This document shows, in pieces, positions 35,031 to 43,345 of a DNA stretch of 64,000 bases. Under the pieces are notes generated by a model. It did not search any database. It was not told the origin of the DNA and worked only from the letters and a program-made list of their open reading frames with translations. Position 1 is the stretch's first letter. Each line of letters begins with the position of its first letter. Origin of the DNA: Microlunatus speluncae. Its GTDB lineage: Bacteria; Actinomycetota; Actinomycetes; Propionibacteriales; Propionibacteriaceae. The position numbers were made by a program, and so were the translations under genes. The stretch covers positions 186,001 to 250,000 of the forward strand of contig NZ_VKCZ01000008.1 in the NCBI RefSeq assembly GCF_009299835.1, read 5' to 3'.

Positions 35031-35444
35031 TCAGGCGTCCCGGCGCGGCTCGCCGCGATAGCTGCCGATCGACCACAGGTTGCCCTCGGGATCGGCCAGC
35101 GTGAACTCGCGACCGCCGTGATCCCGGTCCACCGGCTCGGCGACGATCGTGGCCCCGGCGGCGACCGCTCGCTGGTGGGTCAGGTCCACCTCGTCGGTCA
35201 CCAGATAGGTCCCGGCGGTGCCGGGTTCGCGGCTCCAGGTCGCGTTGGCCTGATGACTGCCGAGCATGATCCCGCCGCCGGCAGGCCAATCGAGCTGGGC
35301 GTGGGCGACCCGATCGCCGTCGGCGTAGACGGCAGTCTTCTCGAAGCCGACGACATCCACCAGGAAGTCGATCAAGGCCCGGGCGTCGTGGGCCTGCAGA
35401 GTCGGCCAGACGGTCGGAGCGGGTGCGTTCGTGGTATCGGTCAT
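35031..35444 (-). CDS. VOC superfamily protein, former partner of the AraC regulator
   Basis: The 137-residue protein is VOC-like: TVWPTLQAHDARALIDFLVD, GGGIMLGSHQ, and the closing GGREFTLADPEGNLWSIGSY. The sequence just before its ATG encodes a copy of the AraC C-terminus ending in TGA that overlaps this ATG (ATGA). This implies that originally AraC and this gene were translationally coupled. They are now 0.8 kb apart because of an insertion. Ligand unknown. Confidence 0.83.
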   Translation of the reverse strand: MTDTTNAPAPTVWPTLQAHDARALIDFLVDVVGFEKTAVYADGDRVAHAQLDWPAGGGIMLGSHQANATWSREPGTAGTYLVTDEVDLTHQRAVAAGATIVAEPVDRDHGGREFTLADPEGNLWSIGSYRGEPRRDA

Positions 35445-35456
35445 GCCGGCGAGTCT

Positions 35457-35504
35457 GCCGGCGGCCGATGCCCACCGGCTTGGATGTTTCGGAACTCCTC
35501 GGCG
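35457..35504. repeat. 48-bp direct repeat, left copy (insertion boundary)
   Basis: It is identical to 36274-36321 except one base (C or G at the sixth position). It encodes, on the minus strand, EEFRNIQAGGHRPP, the C-terminus of the AraC regulator. Together the two copies bound about 770 bp of different, lower-GC DNA. It resembles an att-type or target-site duplication. Confidence 0.8.
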
Positions 35505-35910
35505 TCAGTCGAGGTTTGCTTCGGTATCACGCGACCGACACCCTGATCTTCGTCGTCTTCTTCCCCACGCGTTCCCCTTAGGAATCCCAAGCGTCAAGAA
35601 GCTGTACAAGAGCAAGTACAAAGTCAAGAAATGGACCGAGGCAAGACCAAAAGGAAATCCGTACGAGACGGTAGCTGATCTTAGAGCACTTGGATCACCG
35701 GAGATTGCAGGTATCTCGTGCTACGTCGGAAGTGGAAGTGCCACTGCAATCCCGCTGGCCAATATCGAAGTCTGCACAATCTACATTTCGGCAAAGTACT
35801 GCTTCAGCGGAAACAGCCCGAATGTCGCAACCAACGAGAATTGCGTTCGTCTCATCATGAAGTCGAAGAGCGTGTCTCTCGACTTCTCATGCTCGGTGCA
35901 TGGGCAGTAG
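35505..35910 (+). pseudogene. Low-GC gene remnant without a start codon
   Basis: An open frame encodes about 105 residues of unusual composition (VKKLYKSKYKVKKWTEARPK, later SCYVGSGSATAIPLANIEVC, ending LDFSCSVHGQ). There is no in-frame ATG, GTG or TTG between the left repeat and residue about 130; the only upstream start lies inside the VOC gene. Base composition (about half AT at 35580-35890) differs sharply from the flanks. I do not recognise a family. It looks like the 3' part of a foreign gene cut at the insertion boundary. Confidence 0.5.
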
Positions 35911-35920
35911 CGTAGGTGGC

Positions 35921-36274
35921 ATGGCTGACAGCCGAGAGCGCACTACAGGCGCGACACCTGACTCGTGGTCGCCACCCACTGGCCCACCGACAGGCCGACC
36001 GACGCAGCATGAGGGTCCGCTCTTCGGCCTGGTGGCCGCACCACTCTTTCTAGTTTCGCTGCTCGCGCTGCCCTGTCTGCTCGTATCGGCGTGGCTTGGC
36101 TGCGTTGTTGCTCTTGTCTCCGTAGCCGCGTCCCTGGTGTTCCTGATTCGCCGGGTGCCGGGACGAGGGCTGCTCGTCGCAGCCATCTGTGTCGGCTCCG
36201 TCGTCGTCGTGCTCGCCGTACTCATCCTGGTCCTGATGCCCAGCGGAGTTGTGGGGACGGTCACCGTCAGCTAG
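35921..36274 (+). CDS. Small two-helix membrane protein inside the inserted cassette
   Basis: The product has 117 residues. A hydrophilic N-terminus (ADSRERTTGATPDSWSPP) is followed by two strongly hydrophobic stretches (FGLVAAPLFLVSLLALPCLL to CVVALVSVAASLVFLI; LLVAAICVGSVVVVLAVLIL). GTAGGTGGC precedes the ATG at 35921; an ATG at 35900 is in frame. Its stop overlaps the end of the convergent araC gene. No family is recognised. It is the only intact gene of the cassette. Confidence 0.5.
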   Translation: MADSRERTTGATPDSWSPPTGPPTGRPTQHEGPLFGLVAAPLFLVSLLALPCLLVSAWLGCVVALVSVAASLVFLIRRVPGRGLLVAAICVGSVVVVLAVLILVLMPSGVVGTVTVS

Positions 36275-37151
36275 CCGGGGGCCGATGCCCACCGGCTTGG
36301 ATGTTTCGGAACTCCTCGGCGATCCAGGTCGACGGGTTGGTGCCGGTGAACTGGCGGAAGTCGCGGACCAGGTGGGACTGGTCGTAGAAGCCGCGGTCGG
36401 CAGCGACCTGGGCCAGGTCGCAGCGGCCGGTACGGCTGACCTCGGCCGAGATCTGCCGTCGCGCGAACTCGAAGCGGAACAGCCGGCCGAGCTGTTTCGG
36501 CGAGACGCCGAGCTCGTCGCTGAACAGCTGGCCGACCCGCCGGCCGCTGTAGCCGAGGTGCCGGGACAGGCCGTCCATCGACCCGGTGCCGCCGAACCGG
36601 GCCAGCCAGTGCCAGGCCTCGACCAGAGCCGGCGCCGGGCCGGCGACCCGGTCGGCCAGCTCGGCCCGCCGCCGCAGATAGCACCACAGCGCGTCGAACC
36701 GCTCCGGCCAGGTCGCCGCTTCGGCCATCCGCTGCCGGAGCCGCTCGGAGTCGTCGCCGAGCACGGCCGCTCCGTCGCCGACCAGCTCGGCCAGCTCGCG
36801 GGTCGGCGGGCCGAACAGCCGCCGGGCCGCGAGCGGGTGGACGGCGAGCTGGATCCCGACCTGTTGTCGCGGCTGCACCACGTAGGCCGGCCGCCGGTGC
36901 AGGCCGCCGAGCAGCACCGCGGCCCGGGGCGCGGTCGGCGCCAACGCCAGGTCGGGCGACTCGGCGCCGATGATCGGCGCCTCGTCCAGCGCGAAGATGA
37001 AGGTCAGGTACGGCGACGGCAGGCCGCGGTGCAGACCGGGCGGGTTGCCGGCGCTGGAATAGCCGACGGCCGACGCGACCAGGCCGGGAAGTCGGCTCGT
37101 CGAATTGACGAACTCGAACGTCCCGAGCTGCTCCGCGACCTCGGCCACCAT
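36267..37151 (-). CDS. AraC-family transcriptional regulator
   Basis: The 294-residue protein has an N-terminal ligand-type domain (about 1-150) and a C-terminal AraC double helix-turn-helix (about 185-285). DGLSRHLGYSGRRVGQLF is the first HTH, and CDLAQVAADRGFYDQSHLVR with DFRQFTGTNPSTWIAEEF is the second. Such regulators commonly control an adjacent VOC gene. Its 3' end is part of a 48-bp repeat bordering an inserted cassette. Confidence 0.9.
   Translation of the reverse strand: MVAEVAEQLGTFEFVNSTSRLPGLVASAVGYSSAGNPPGLHRGLPSPYLTFIFALDEAPIIGAESPDLALAPTAPRAAVLLGGLHRRPAYVVQPRQQVGIQLAVHPLAARRLFGPPTRELAELVGDGAAVLGDDSERLRQRMAEAATWPERFDALWCYLRRRAELADRVAGPAPALVEAWHWLARFGGTGSMDGLSRHLGYSGRRVGQLFSDELGVSPKQLGRLFRFEFARRQISAEVSRTGRCDLAQVAADRGFYDQSHLVRDFRQFTGTNPSTWIAEEFRNIQAGGHRPPAS
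36274..36321. repeat. 48-bp direct repeat, right copy
   Basis: This copy forms the last codons of the present araC gene, which now ends HRPPAS instead of the HRPPADSPA encoded by the left copy. The intact reading frame shows that the insertion restored the gene's 3' end, a known habit of site-specific elements that target gene ends. Confidence 0.8.
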
Positions 37152-37206
37152 CTCATCAGTATCCTCCCGGCCCCGCCGAGTGCGGCGGACCTGCTAGAAC
37201 GCTGGC

Positions 37207-38241
37207 ATGACGGATCGCAGCATCGTGGTGGTCGGCGCCGGCATCGTCGGGGCCTCGCTGGCGTACCACCTGGCGGGGAACGGCCGGCCGGTCACGGTGA
37301 TCGACGCAGGCCTGCCCGGCTCCGGCGTCACCCAGGCCTCGTTCGCCTGGATCGGGCGAACGGTCGGCAGCGATCGGCCCTCGGCGCCGCTGCGCTGTCT
37401 GGCCCTGGACGACTACCGGCGGCTGGAGACCGAGCTACCCGGGCTCGCGATCCGCTGGACCGGCTCGCTGACCTGGGACGGCTTCGACGACGAGCCGGGG
37501 CCGACCACGACCGAAGTCGCGGCCGTGGAACCGCACCTGCTCGATCCGCCGCCGGCGGCGATCCACCGACCCGAGGACGCGGCGTTCGATCCGGTCGCGG
37601 CGACCGAGCTGCTGATCGCGGCGGCGCGGGACCGGGGCGCCCGGGTGCTGGCCGGGACGCCGGCCGTCGCCCTCGAGCAGCGGGCGGGCACGGTCGTCGG
37701 AGTGCGGACGACCGCCGGTGAGCTGCCGGCCGAGACCGTCGTCCTCGCCGCCGGCACCGGCAGCGTCGCGCTGGGCGCCGGGGTCGGCATCACCCTGCCC
37801 GTCGAGCCCTCGCCCGCGGTCCTGGTCCGGTTGCGGGCGACGCCCGGCCTGGTCCGGGGCATCGTCGCGTCGCCGGCGCTGGAGGTCAGACAGCTGGACG
37901 ACGGCACGGTGCTGGCTCCGACGACGTACGGCGGCGAGATCGATCAGGCCGCCCTGCTCGCCACCGCCCGCCGGGTCCGGGACCGGTTCGCCGCCGCCTT
38001 CGCCGGAGCCGGCGACGCCGAGATCGTGTCGGCCGAGATCGGCTGGCGACCGATGCCCGTCGACGACGAACCGATCGTCGGGCCGCCACCCGGCGTCGGC
38101 GGCCTGTACGTCGCCCTGACCCATTCGGCGATCACCCTGGCCGCCGCCCTCGGCCGGCTCGCCGCCGCCGAGATCCTGACCGGCCGGCCGGCCCCGGAAC
38201 TGGCCGGCTGCCGGCCGGACCGATTCGCGGTGACCTCATGA
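37207..38241 (+). CDS. FAD-dependent oxidoreductase (DAO family)
   Basis: The 344-residue protein has the N-terminal dinucleotide-binding motif IVVVGAGIVGASLAYHLAG with Asp at the end of strand 2 (VTVIDAG). The C-terminal DAO signature includes EIGWRPMPVDDEPIVG and GGLYVALTHSAITLAAALGR. Family members oxidise D-amino acids, glycine, sarcosine and related amines, giving H2O2 or reducing a carrier. Its stop overlaps the next ATG (ATGA), so the two genes are coupled. Substrate unknown. Confidence 0.88.
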   Translation: MTDRSIVVVGAGIVGASLAYHLAGNGRPVTVIDAGLPGSGVTQASFAWIGRTVGSDRPSAPLRCLALDDYRRLETELPGLAIRWTGSLTWDGFDDEPGPTTTEVAAVEPHLLDPPPAAIHRPEDAAFDPVAATELLIAAARDRGARVLAGTPAVALEQRAGTVVGVRTTAGELPAETVVLAAGTGSVALGAGVGITLPVEPSPAVLVRLRATPGLVRGIVASPALEVRQLDDGTVLAPTTYGGEIDQAALLATARRVRDRFAAAFAGAGDAEIVSAEIGWRPMPVDDEPIVGPPPGVGGLYVALTHSAITLAAALGRLAAAEILTGRPAPELAGCRPDRFAVTS

Positions 38242-39899
38242 CGACCGAGCCGCAGGCCGGATCGCCGGGTCACCCGCTGGTCGAGCTGGACAGCACCGCC
38301 TTCGCCACCCGGGCGACGCCGTACGCGGCCGAGGTCGGTACGGCGAGCGACGGCGACCTCTGGCCGACCACCTGGGCCGACGACGACGCCCTTTACACGG
38401 CCAACGGCGACGGCCGCGGCTTCTCCGCCGACGCTCCGTGGGCCGACATCGTCGTCAACCGGGTCGACGGCACCCCGGAGACCAGCCTGACCGGGGTGCG
38501 GCTGGCCGCGGGCGACGAACTGGGCCCGGTGCTGACCGACCCGAGCCGGTACAACCGCAAACCCACCGGGATCGTCGCCGTGGACGGCGACCGCGACGGG
38601 CGGGACGAGCTCTATCTGGCCGTCCAGGACCTGCGTAAACCGGCCGCCGAGGGGCAGCCGCCGCACCCGGCCTTCGACGACGCCCCGGCCGCGACGATCG
38701 TCCGGTCCCTGGATCGCGGCCGGACCTGGCAGTGGCCGACCGAGCCGATGTTTCGCGACTACGTCTTCACCACGATCTTCTTCCTCGACTTCGGCCGCAG
38801 CAACGAGCGGGCCTCGGTGCTCGGCCCGGACGGAGCGGACTACGTCTACGCCTACGGCCTGGATCACAACTGGCGCGACTCGTGCAGCGACGTCGTTCCC
38901 GATCCGGTCGACCTGTGGCTGGCCCGGGTGCCGATCGAGGCGATCCAGCAGCGGGACCGGTGGGAGTTCTTCGCCGGGACCGTGGGCGAGGACCCGGTCT
39001 GGAGCGGCGAGCTCGATCGGCGGGTGCCGGTGCTGCACGACGAACGGCGGGTCTATCCCGGCACGGTGACCGCGGACGGAATGTCGGTGCTGTCCCAGGG
39101 CGGGGTGGTCTACAACCAGGGTCTTGATCGTTATCTCTACTTCTCCTGGACCGAGTTCAGTTGGGAGTTCTACGAGGCGCCGCGGCCGTGGGGACCGTGG
39201 AAACTCTTTCTGCACAAGGAGTTCGGGCCGTATCCGTGGTGGGGCTCCGACCCCGGGACGCCGGGCCCGAAGAACGGCGGCTACGGCACCGTCGCGCCGT
39301 CCAAGTTCATCAGCAACGACGGCCGGACCCTGTGGCTGCAGGCGAACTGGTTCAACGGGGTCGACCATCCGCCGAACACGTACCACTTCTCCCTGCGCCG
39401 CTTGGAACTGACGCCGTACGCCGACTCGACTCCGGACAACCCGGCCGACCCCACGGCCAATCTGGCCCGTGCCGCCGGGACCGTGGTGATCGACCGGGTC
39501 AGCCGGCACGGCCGGCCCGAGGTGATCAACGACGGCTCGACCGAGGCCGAGGAGGACAGCCGGGACGACTCGCGGAAGGACACCGACCTGTGGGGCTACG
39601 AGTGGCCGCGGGCCCACCGGTTCGACCGGGTCGTCTACACCACCGGGACGATCTCGACCGACGGCGGCTGGTTCGCCGGGCCGCCGCGGCTCCAGGTCCG
39701 GCAGCGTGGAGCCTGGCGGGACATCACCCCGACCATGATCGAACCGGACTATCCCGCCGACCCCTCCGTCCGTCCGCGGACCGCCTACACCTTCCGCTTC
39801 GCCGCCGCCTGGGGAGACGGGTTGCGGCTGATCGGGCGGCCCGGAGGTCCGGCGGCGTTCACCTCGATCGCCGAGCTCGAGGTCTACTACGACGGCTGA
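38238..39899 (+). CDS. DUF4185-like beta-propeller protein with C-terminal discoidin-like domain
   Basis: The 553-residue protein has an N-terminal propeller-like region (about 30-400) rich in sugar-binding-protein features: DLWPTTWADDDALYTANGDG, KPTGIVAVDGD, SKFISNDGRTLWLQANWF. A C-terminal domain from about 420 (LARAAGTVVIDRVSRHGRPE, VINDGST, FAGPPRLQVRQRGAW) resembles F5/8 type C (discoidin) carbohydrate-binding modules. No signal peptide is visible, which is odd for such a protein. It overlaps the FAD oxidoreductase gene by 4 bp. Activity unknown. Confidence 0.6.
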   Translation: MTTEPQAGSPGHPLVELDSTAFATRATPYAAEVGTASDGDLWPTTWADDDALYTANGDGRGFSADAPWADIVVNRVDGTPETSLTGVRLAAGDELGPVLTDPSRYNRKPTGIVAVDGDRDGRDELYLAVQDLRKPAAEGQPPHPAFDDAPAATIVRSLDRGRTWQWPTEPMFRDYVFTTIFFLDFGRSNERASVLGPDGADYVYAYGLDHNWRDSCSDVVPDPVDLWLARVPIEAIQQRDRWEFFAGTVGEDPVWSGELDRRVPVLHDERRVYPGTVTADGMSVLSQGGVVYNQGLDRYLYFSWTEFSWEFYEAPRPWGPWKLFLHKEFGPYPWWGSDPGTPGPKNGGYGTVAPSKFISNDGRTLWLQANWFNGVDHPPNTYHFSLRRLELTPYADSTPDNPADPTANLARAAGTVVIDRVSRHGRPEVINDGSTEAEEDSRDDSRKDTDLWGYEWPRAHRFDRVVYTTGTISTDGGWFAGPPRLQVRQRGAWRDITPTMIEPDYPADPSVRPRTAYTFRFAAAWGDGLRLIGRPGGPAAFTSIAELEVYYDG

Positions 39900-39947
39900 T
39901 CCGGGGGTCGCCGGATTCGCCGCCACCCCTGGCAGAATGCACACACC

Positions 39948-41102
39948 ATGAGTCGCCGTACCGTCGAAATCCATTCGCTGGCCGAGTTCGATCAGCTGCT
40001 GGCCCACACCTCAGCCCTGAACGGCTGGTGTGTGCAGGCGGTCGACCTGTCCGAGCGCGGTGATGATCTTGACCGGGTGATCGTCCGCGGTGCGGTCTTC
40101 CTCGGCTGCCGGTTCGCCGCTGGGGTCGAGTCGGAGCTGCGCCGCCGGGGTGGGTTGATCTTCCCCGCCCTGCCGTCGCTGCCGTTCGATCCCTACCGAC
40201 CGTTGCCGTACACGGCCGACGATCTCTACCTGCCGGCCGGGCAGGCCCGGCTCGGCACCTACGCCGAGAGCCCGGACGCCGCGATCTATGCCTGGTCGAA
40301 GGAGGGTCTGCCGGTCCCGCCGCTGGATCACTCGCTGGCGACCGCGCTGCATGATCACGCGATGGCCGACGCGCTGGGCGAGGCGCTGGAGGACCTCGAC
40401 CCGCGCAGCGTGGTCGGCATCATGGGCGGCCACGCCCTGTCCCGCCGCGACGACGTCTACTGGCAGGCGGCCGAGCTGACCTCGCAGCTCACCGCCGCCG
40501 GCCGGGTGGTGCTGACCGGTGGCGGGCCCGGTGCGATGGAGGCGGCCAATCTCGGTGCCTACCTGAGCCCCTGGCCCGGTGCCCTGGACGAGGCGCGGGC
40601 GATCATGATCAAGGTCGCGGACTTCCGGACTATCGACGACTGGGTCGACACTGCGTTCCAGGTGCGGGACCGCTGGCCGTCGGACCGGGCCGGACGCAGC
40701 ATCGGGATCCCGACCTGGTTCTACGGGCACGAGCCGTCCAACGTGTTCGCGACCGTGATCACCAAGTATTTCGCCAACGCGCTGCGCGAGGACACCCTGC
40801 TGCACCGGTGCCGCGGCGGCATCGTCTACCTGCCCGGCCGGGCCGGCACCGTGCAGGAGATCTTCCAGGCGGTGACCGAGAACTACTACGCGACCGACAG
40901 CACCCGGATCGCCCCGATGATCTTGGTCGGGCGCGACTACTGGACCGAGCAACTGCCGGCCTGGCCGCTGCTGTCCAAGCTCGCCGAAGGCCGGTCGATG
41001 GCGAAGGTGATCGACTGCGTGGACAGCGTCGCCGAGGCGTTCGACCGGCTGGAGTCGTTCGCGGTCGCCGATCCGGTGATCAGATCGAGTCGACGTAGTT
41101 GA
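39948..41102 (+). CDS. LOG-family-like Rossmann protein, long form
   Basis: The 384-residue protein has about 140 extra N-terminal residues before a LOG-type fold: VVGIMGGHALSRRD, VVLTGGGPGAMEAANLGAYL, then LPGRAGTVQEIFQAVTENYY. LOG enzymes release cytokinin-type bases from nucleotides with the motif PGGxGTxxE; here PGRAGTVQE has Arg in place of the second Gly. The large form is related to bacterial nucleotide-cleaving LOG relatives, not typical plant-type LOG. It overlaps the convergent ubiA-like gene by 23 bp. Confidence 0.7.
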   Translation: MSRRTVEIHSLAEFDQLLAHTSALNGWCVQAVDLSERGDDLDRVIVRGAVFLGCRFAAGVESELRRRGGLIFPALPSLPFDPYRPLPYTADDLYLPAGQARLGTYAESPDAAIYAWSKEGLPVPPLDHSLATALHDHAMADALGEALEDLDPRSVVGIMGGHALSRRDDVYWQAAELTSQLTAAGRVVLTGGGPGAMEAANLGAYLSPWPGALDEARAIMIKVADFRTIDDWVDTAFQVRDRWPSDRAGRSIGIPTWFYGHEPSNVFATVITKYFANALREDTLLHRCRGGIVYLPGRAGTVQEIFQAVTENYYATDSTRIAPMILVGRDYWTEQLPAWPLLSKLAEGRSMAKVIDCVDSVAEAFDRLESFAVADPVIRSSRRS

Positions 41103-42039
41103 TCACGAACGCGAGGCAGGGCAGCAGGTAGGCGGCCGCCAGCACGGTCACCGCGCGGAACGTCGGCTGCCTCCTGATCACCAGCACCCGGTAGAGCACG
41201 AACAGCACCGGCATGATCACCAGGTGCAGTGGGATCAACGACGGCTGGACGACGATCCCGGCGATCGCCAGCCCCAGCGTCAGCAGCGCGCTGCCGGCCC
41301 ACAGCGCGAAGCCGACCTCGGCGGCGGCCCGGCGGCCGAGGGCCACGGCCGTGGTTCGCACCCCGACGGCCCGGTCGGTCTCCAGGTCGACGATCGTCGT
41401 GACCAGATAGAGCGCCGCGACCGCCATCGTGGCCACGACCGTGATCGGCCACGGAAACCCGGCCGGGGAGCCGGTGATCGCGACCCAGCCGCCCAACGGC
41501 CCGAGCACCCCGACCGGGATCGCGTTGACGGCCACATCCGCGCCGGGCCGGGCCTTCAGCCGCAGCGGTGGCGCGCTGTAGGCCCAGCCGAGCAGCACGG
41601 TCAGCGCCGTGCCGAGGGCGAACAGGGACCCGAGCGGCACCGCCGCGAGCACCGCCACCACCCCGGCGACGACACCGATCCGCAGCGCGCCCCGCGGCGA
41701 GACGTGCCGCCGCACCAGCGGCGACCCGGCCTTGCGCGGGTTGGCCAGATCTCCCTGGAGGTCGTACGCGTCGTTGATCGCCAGTGCCGACAGCCAGAGC
41801 AACGGACCGGCCACCAGGAACGCGTAGCCCATGATCAACAACTCCGGCCCGCGCGGCAGGATCCGGTGCGTCGCGAGGACGAAACCCGGCTGCATCGCCG
41901 CCACGGAGAGCAACCAGAACTGCGGCCGGGCCATCAGCAGCACGTCGAGCGGCCGCAGCGACCGGCCCCTGCGGCCCGCGTCTCCGGACGGGCTCACCGG
42001 CCGAAGCTCAGGTCCTCCACTCCGCCCTCGCTGGTCCAC
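41080..42039 (-). CDS. UbiA-family prenyltransferase
   Basis: The 319-residue membrane protein has about eight helices and both Asp-rich sites: NDAYDLQGD (first, NDxxD) and DLETDRAVG (second). UbiA enzymes transfer isoprenyl chains to aromatic or lipid acceptors. The acceptor is unclear; the motif order resembles small soluble-lipid or heme/menaquinone-side members. AGGAGGAG lies 7 nt before the GTG at 42039, which supports the long N-terminus. Confidence 0.87.
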   Translation of the reverse strand: MDQRGRSGGPELRPVSPSGDAGRRGRSLRPLDVLLMARPQFWLLSVAAMQPGFVLATHRILPRGPELLIMGYAFLVAGPLLWLSALAINDAYDLQGDLANPRKAGSPLVRRHVSPRGALRIGVVAGVVAVLAAVPLGSLFALGTALTVLLGWAYSAPPLRLKARPGADVAVNAIPVGVLGPLGGWVAITGSPAGFPWPITVVATMAVAALYLVTTIVDLETDRAVGVRTTAVALGRRAAAEVGFALWAGSALLTLGLAIAGIVVQPSLIPLHLVIMPVLFVLYRVLVIRRQPTFRAVTVLAAAYLLPCLAFVINYVDSI

Positions 42040-42157
42040 GAGCCGCTCCTCCTCCGCCGGCGTCGCCGGTCGGCGACAGTCCCATCTTCTCGGTGGCGCC
42101 GCATCCCGGGAGTCCCCAGGGCGAGCGAACTCCCTCCCCCGGAGGTGGGAACGCCGG

Positions 42158-43009
42158 CTACCCGTGCCGGAGCTCTCGGATGCGGTCGACCAGCAGTTCG
42201 GATTCGGCGGCGGAGAGCCGCGCCCCGGCCTGCTGAGCCAGCTCGGGAAGCTCGGGAAGCTCGGCAGGATCGTAGTCCCGCCGCTGCGGCGCCTCCCCGG
42301 CGCGGCTCAGGGCGACGTAGTCGAGGGTGACGGTCAGCAGGTTGGGCGTTCCGTCCGCGTCCACGCCATTCCGGTTGATCGACAGCGACGACCGGAAGTG
42401 CGAGGACGGGGCGGTGCTGGTCCAGTGGTGGCCCATCTCCACGTCGACGCGGCGGACCGGCAGTTCGTCCGTGGTGTGCATGTACTCCCAGTCGTCGCCG
42501 CGGCGCCGCCACAGCTCCCAGGCGTGGCCGCCCGGCTGCTCGGCGTCGGTCCGCCGGACCTGATGCGGCCACAGCCCGCCCGACAACTCGGCACCGTCGG
42601 CGAGCTCGATCGGCTCGAGCGGCGCGATGCCGATGCCGGGATCGCTCAGGTGGCGACGACCGTCGAGCGTCACGATCATGACCAGATGCGAGCGCGGGGA
42701 CGTCTGCGGATTGGCGACCCGGGCCAGTCGTGGCTCGACGTCGTAGCCGAGCCGGACCAGCACCGCGTGGAAGATCGTCGCGTGCTCGAAGCAGTAGCCA
42801 CCGCGATGACGGTGCACGAACTTGTCCTGGACGGCTGACAGTCCGACCCCGGGATGCTGCTCCAGCAGCACGTCGATGTTCTCGAACGGGAACGTGCGCA
42901 CATGGGCCGTCTGGAGCCGGGCCAGGGCGGCCGCCGACGGCGGTTCGGCGGCGGCGCCGGTCCGCTCCAGATAGGCGGCAAGATCGAGATCAGCGGTGTC
43001 CCAGGTCAT
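42158..43009 (-). CDS. Arylamine N-acetyltransferase
   Basis: The 283-residue protein has the NAT catalytic triad: Cys73 in HRGGYCFEHA, His108 in SPRSHLVMIV and Asp123 in HLSDPGIG. The opening LDLAAYLERTGAAAEPPSAA is the usual N-terminal helix. NATs transfer acetyl from acetyl-CoA to arylamines and hydrazines. The ATG at 43009 (MTWDTADL) fits the family start; an upstream GTG is possible. Confidence 0.93.
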   Translation of the reverse strand: MTWDTADLDLAAYLERTGAAAEPPSAAALARLQTAHVRTFPFENIDVLLEQHPGVGLSAVQDKFVHRHRGGYCFEHATIFHAVLVRLGYDVEPRLARVANPQTSPRSHLVMIVTLDGRRHLSDPGIGIAPLEPIELADGAELSGGLWPHQVRRTDAEQPGGHAWELWRRRGDDWEYMHTTDELPVRRVDVEMGHHWTSTAPSSHFRSSLSINRNGVDADGTPNLLTVTLDYVALSRAGEAPQRRDYDPAELPELPELAQQAGARLSAAESELLVDRIRELRHG

Positions 43010-43345
43010 GCGCACATCATGCCGGTCGGCCTCGAAGGCTGGGTGCCGGCCGAGCTGCTGGCGCCGGACCAGGTGGGGGGGCAGGCCGAATGGCTGGCCG
43101 AGTTTCGCGATCGCTTGGCGACCGCCTCCGCCCTCGTCCGCCGTCGGCACTAGTGCACCAACGGCGCGATCAGACACCGCTTTGCGCCCTTTACTCGTGC
43201 TTCGCGACCTCTGTAGGTGGGGCGAAGCCGCGCAAAATGGCGCGAAGCCGGCTCGGGGATGGTTGAAGGGCCGGCAGCGACACCTACCCACCGCAATCAC
43301 CCGCCCGCCCCTTGGTGCGTCTTCCGGCCGACAGGCCGAACCGTG
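43010..43345. other. Intergenic region with composite-repeat block and a small remnant
   Basis: It holds a possible small ORF (43019-43153) and a block (43301-43341) reading CCGCCCGCCCCTTGGTGCGT, then CTTCCGGCCGACAGGCCGAA, the same as block 3 of the composite element. It has no other recognisable features. Confidence 0.5.
43019..43153 (+). CDS. Possible 44-residue ORF or gene remnant
   Basis: The frame reads MPVGLEGWVPAELLAPDQVG, then AEWLAEFRDRLATASALVRR and H, ending in TAG. Its residue pattern looks protein-like (amphipathic helix), but the ATG has no ribosome site and overlaps the promoter region of the NAT gene. It may be the relic of a larger gene. No family is recognised. Confidence 0.25.
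   Translation: MPVGLEGWVPAELLAPDQVGGQAEWLAEFRDRLATASALVRRRH

Noticed and set aside
35431..35910. A 159-residue gene starting at the GTG inside the VOC gene
   Set aside because: The first 40 or so codons read through the VOC start and the 48-bp repeat out of their real frames. Only the part after the left repeat has foreign composition, and it has no own start codon.
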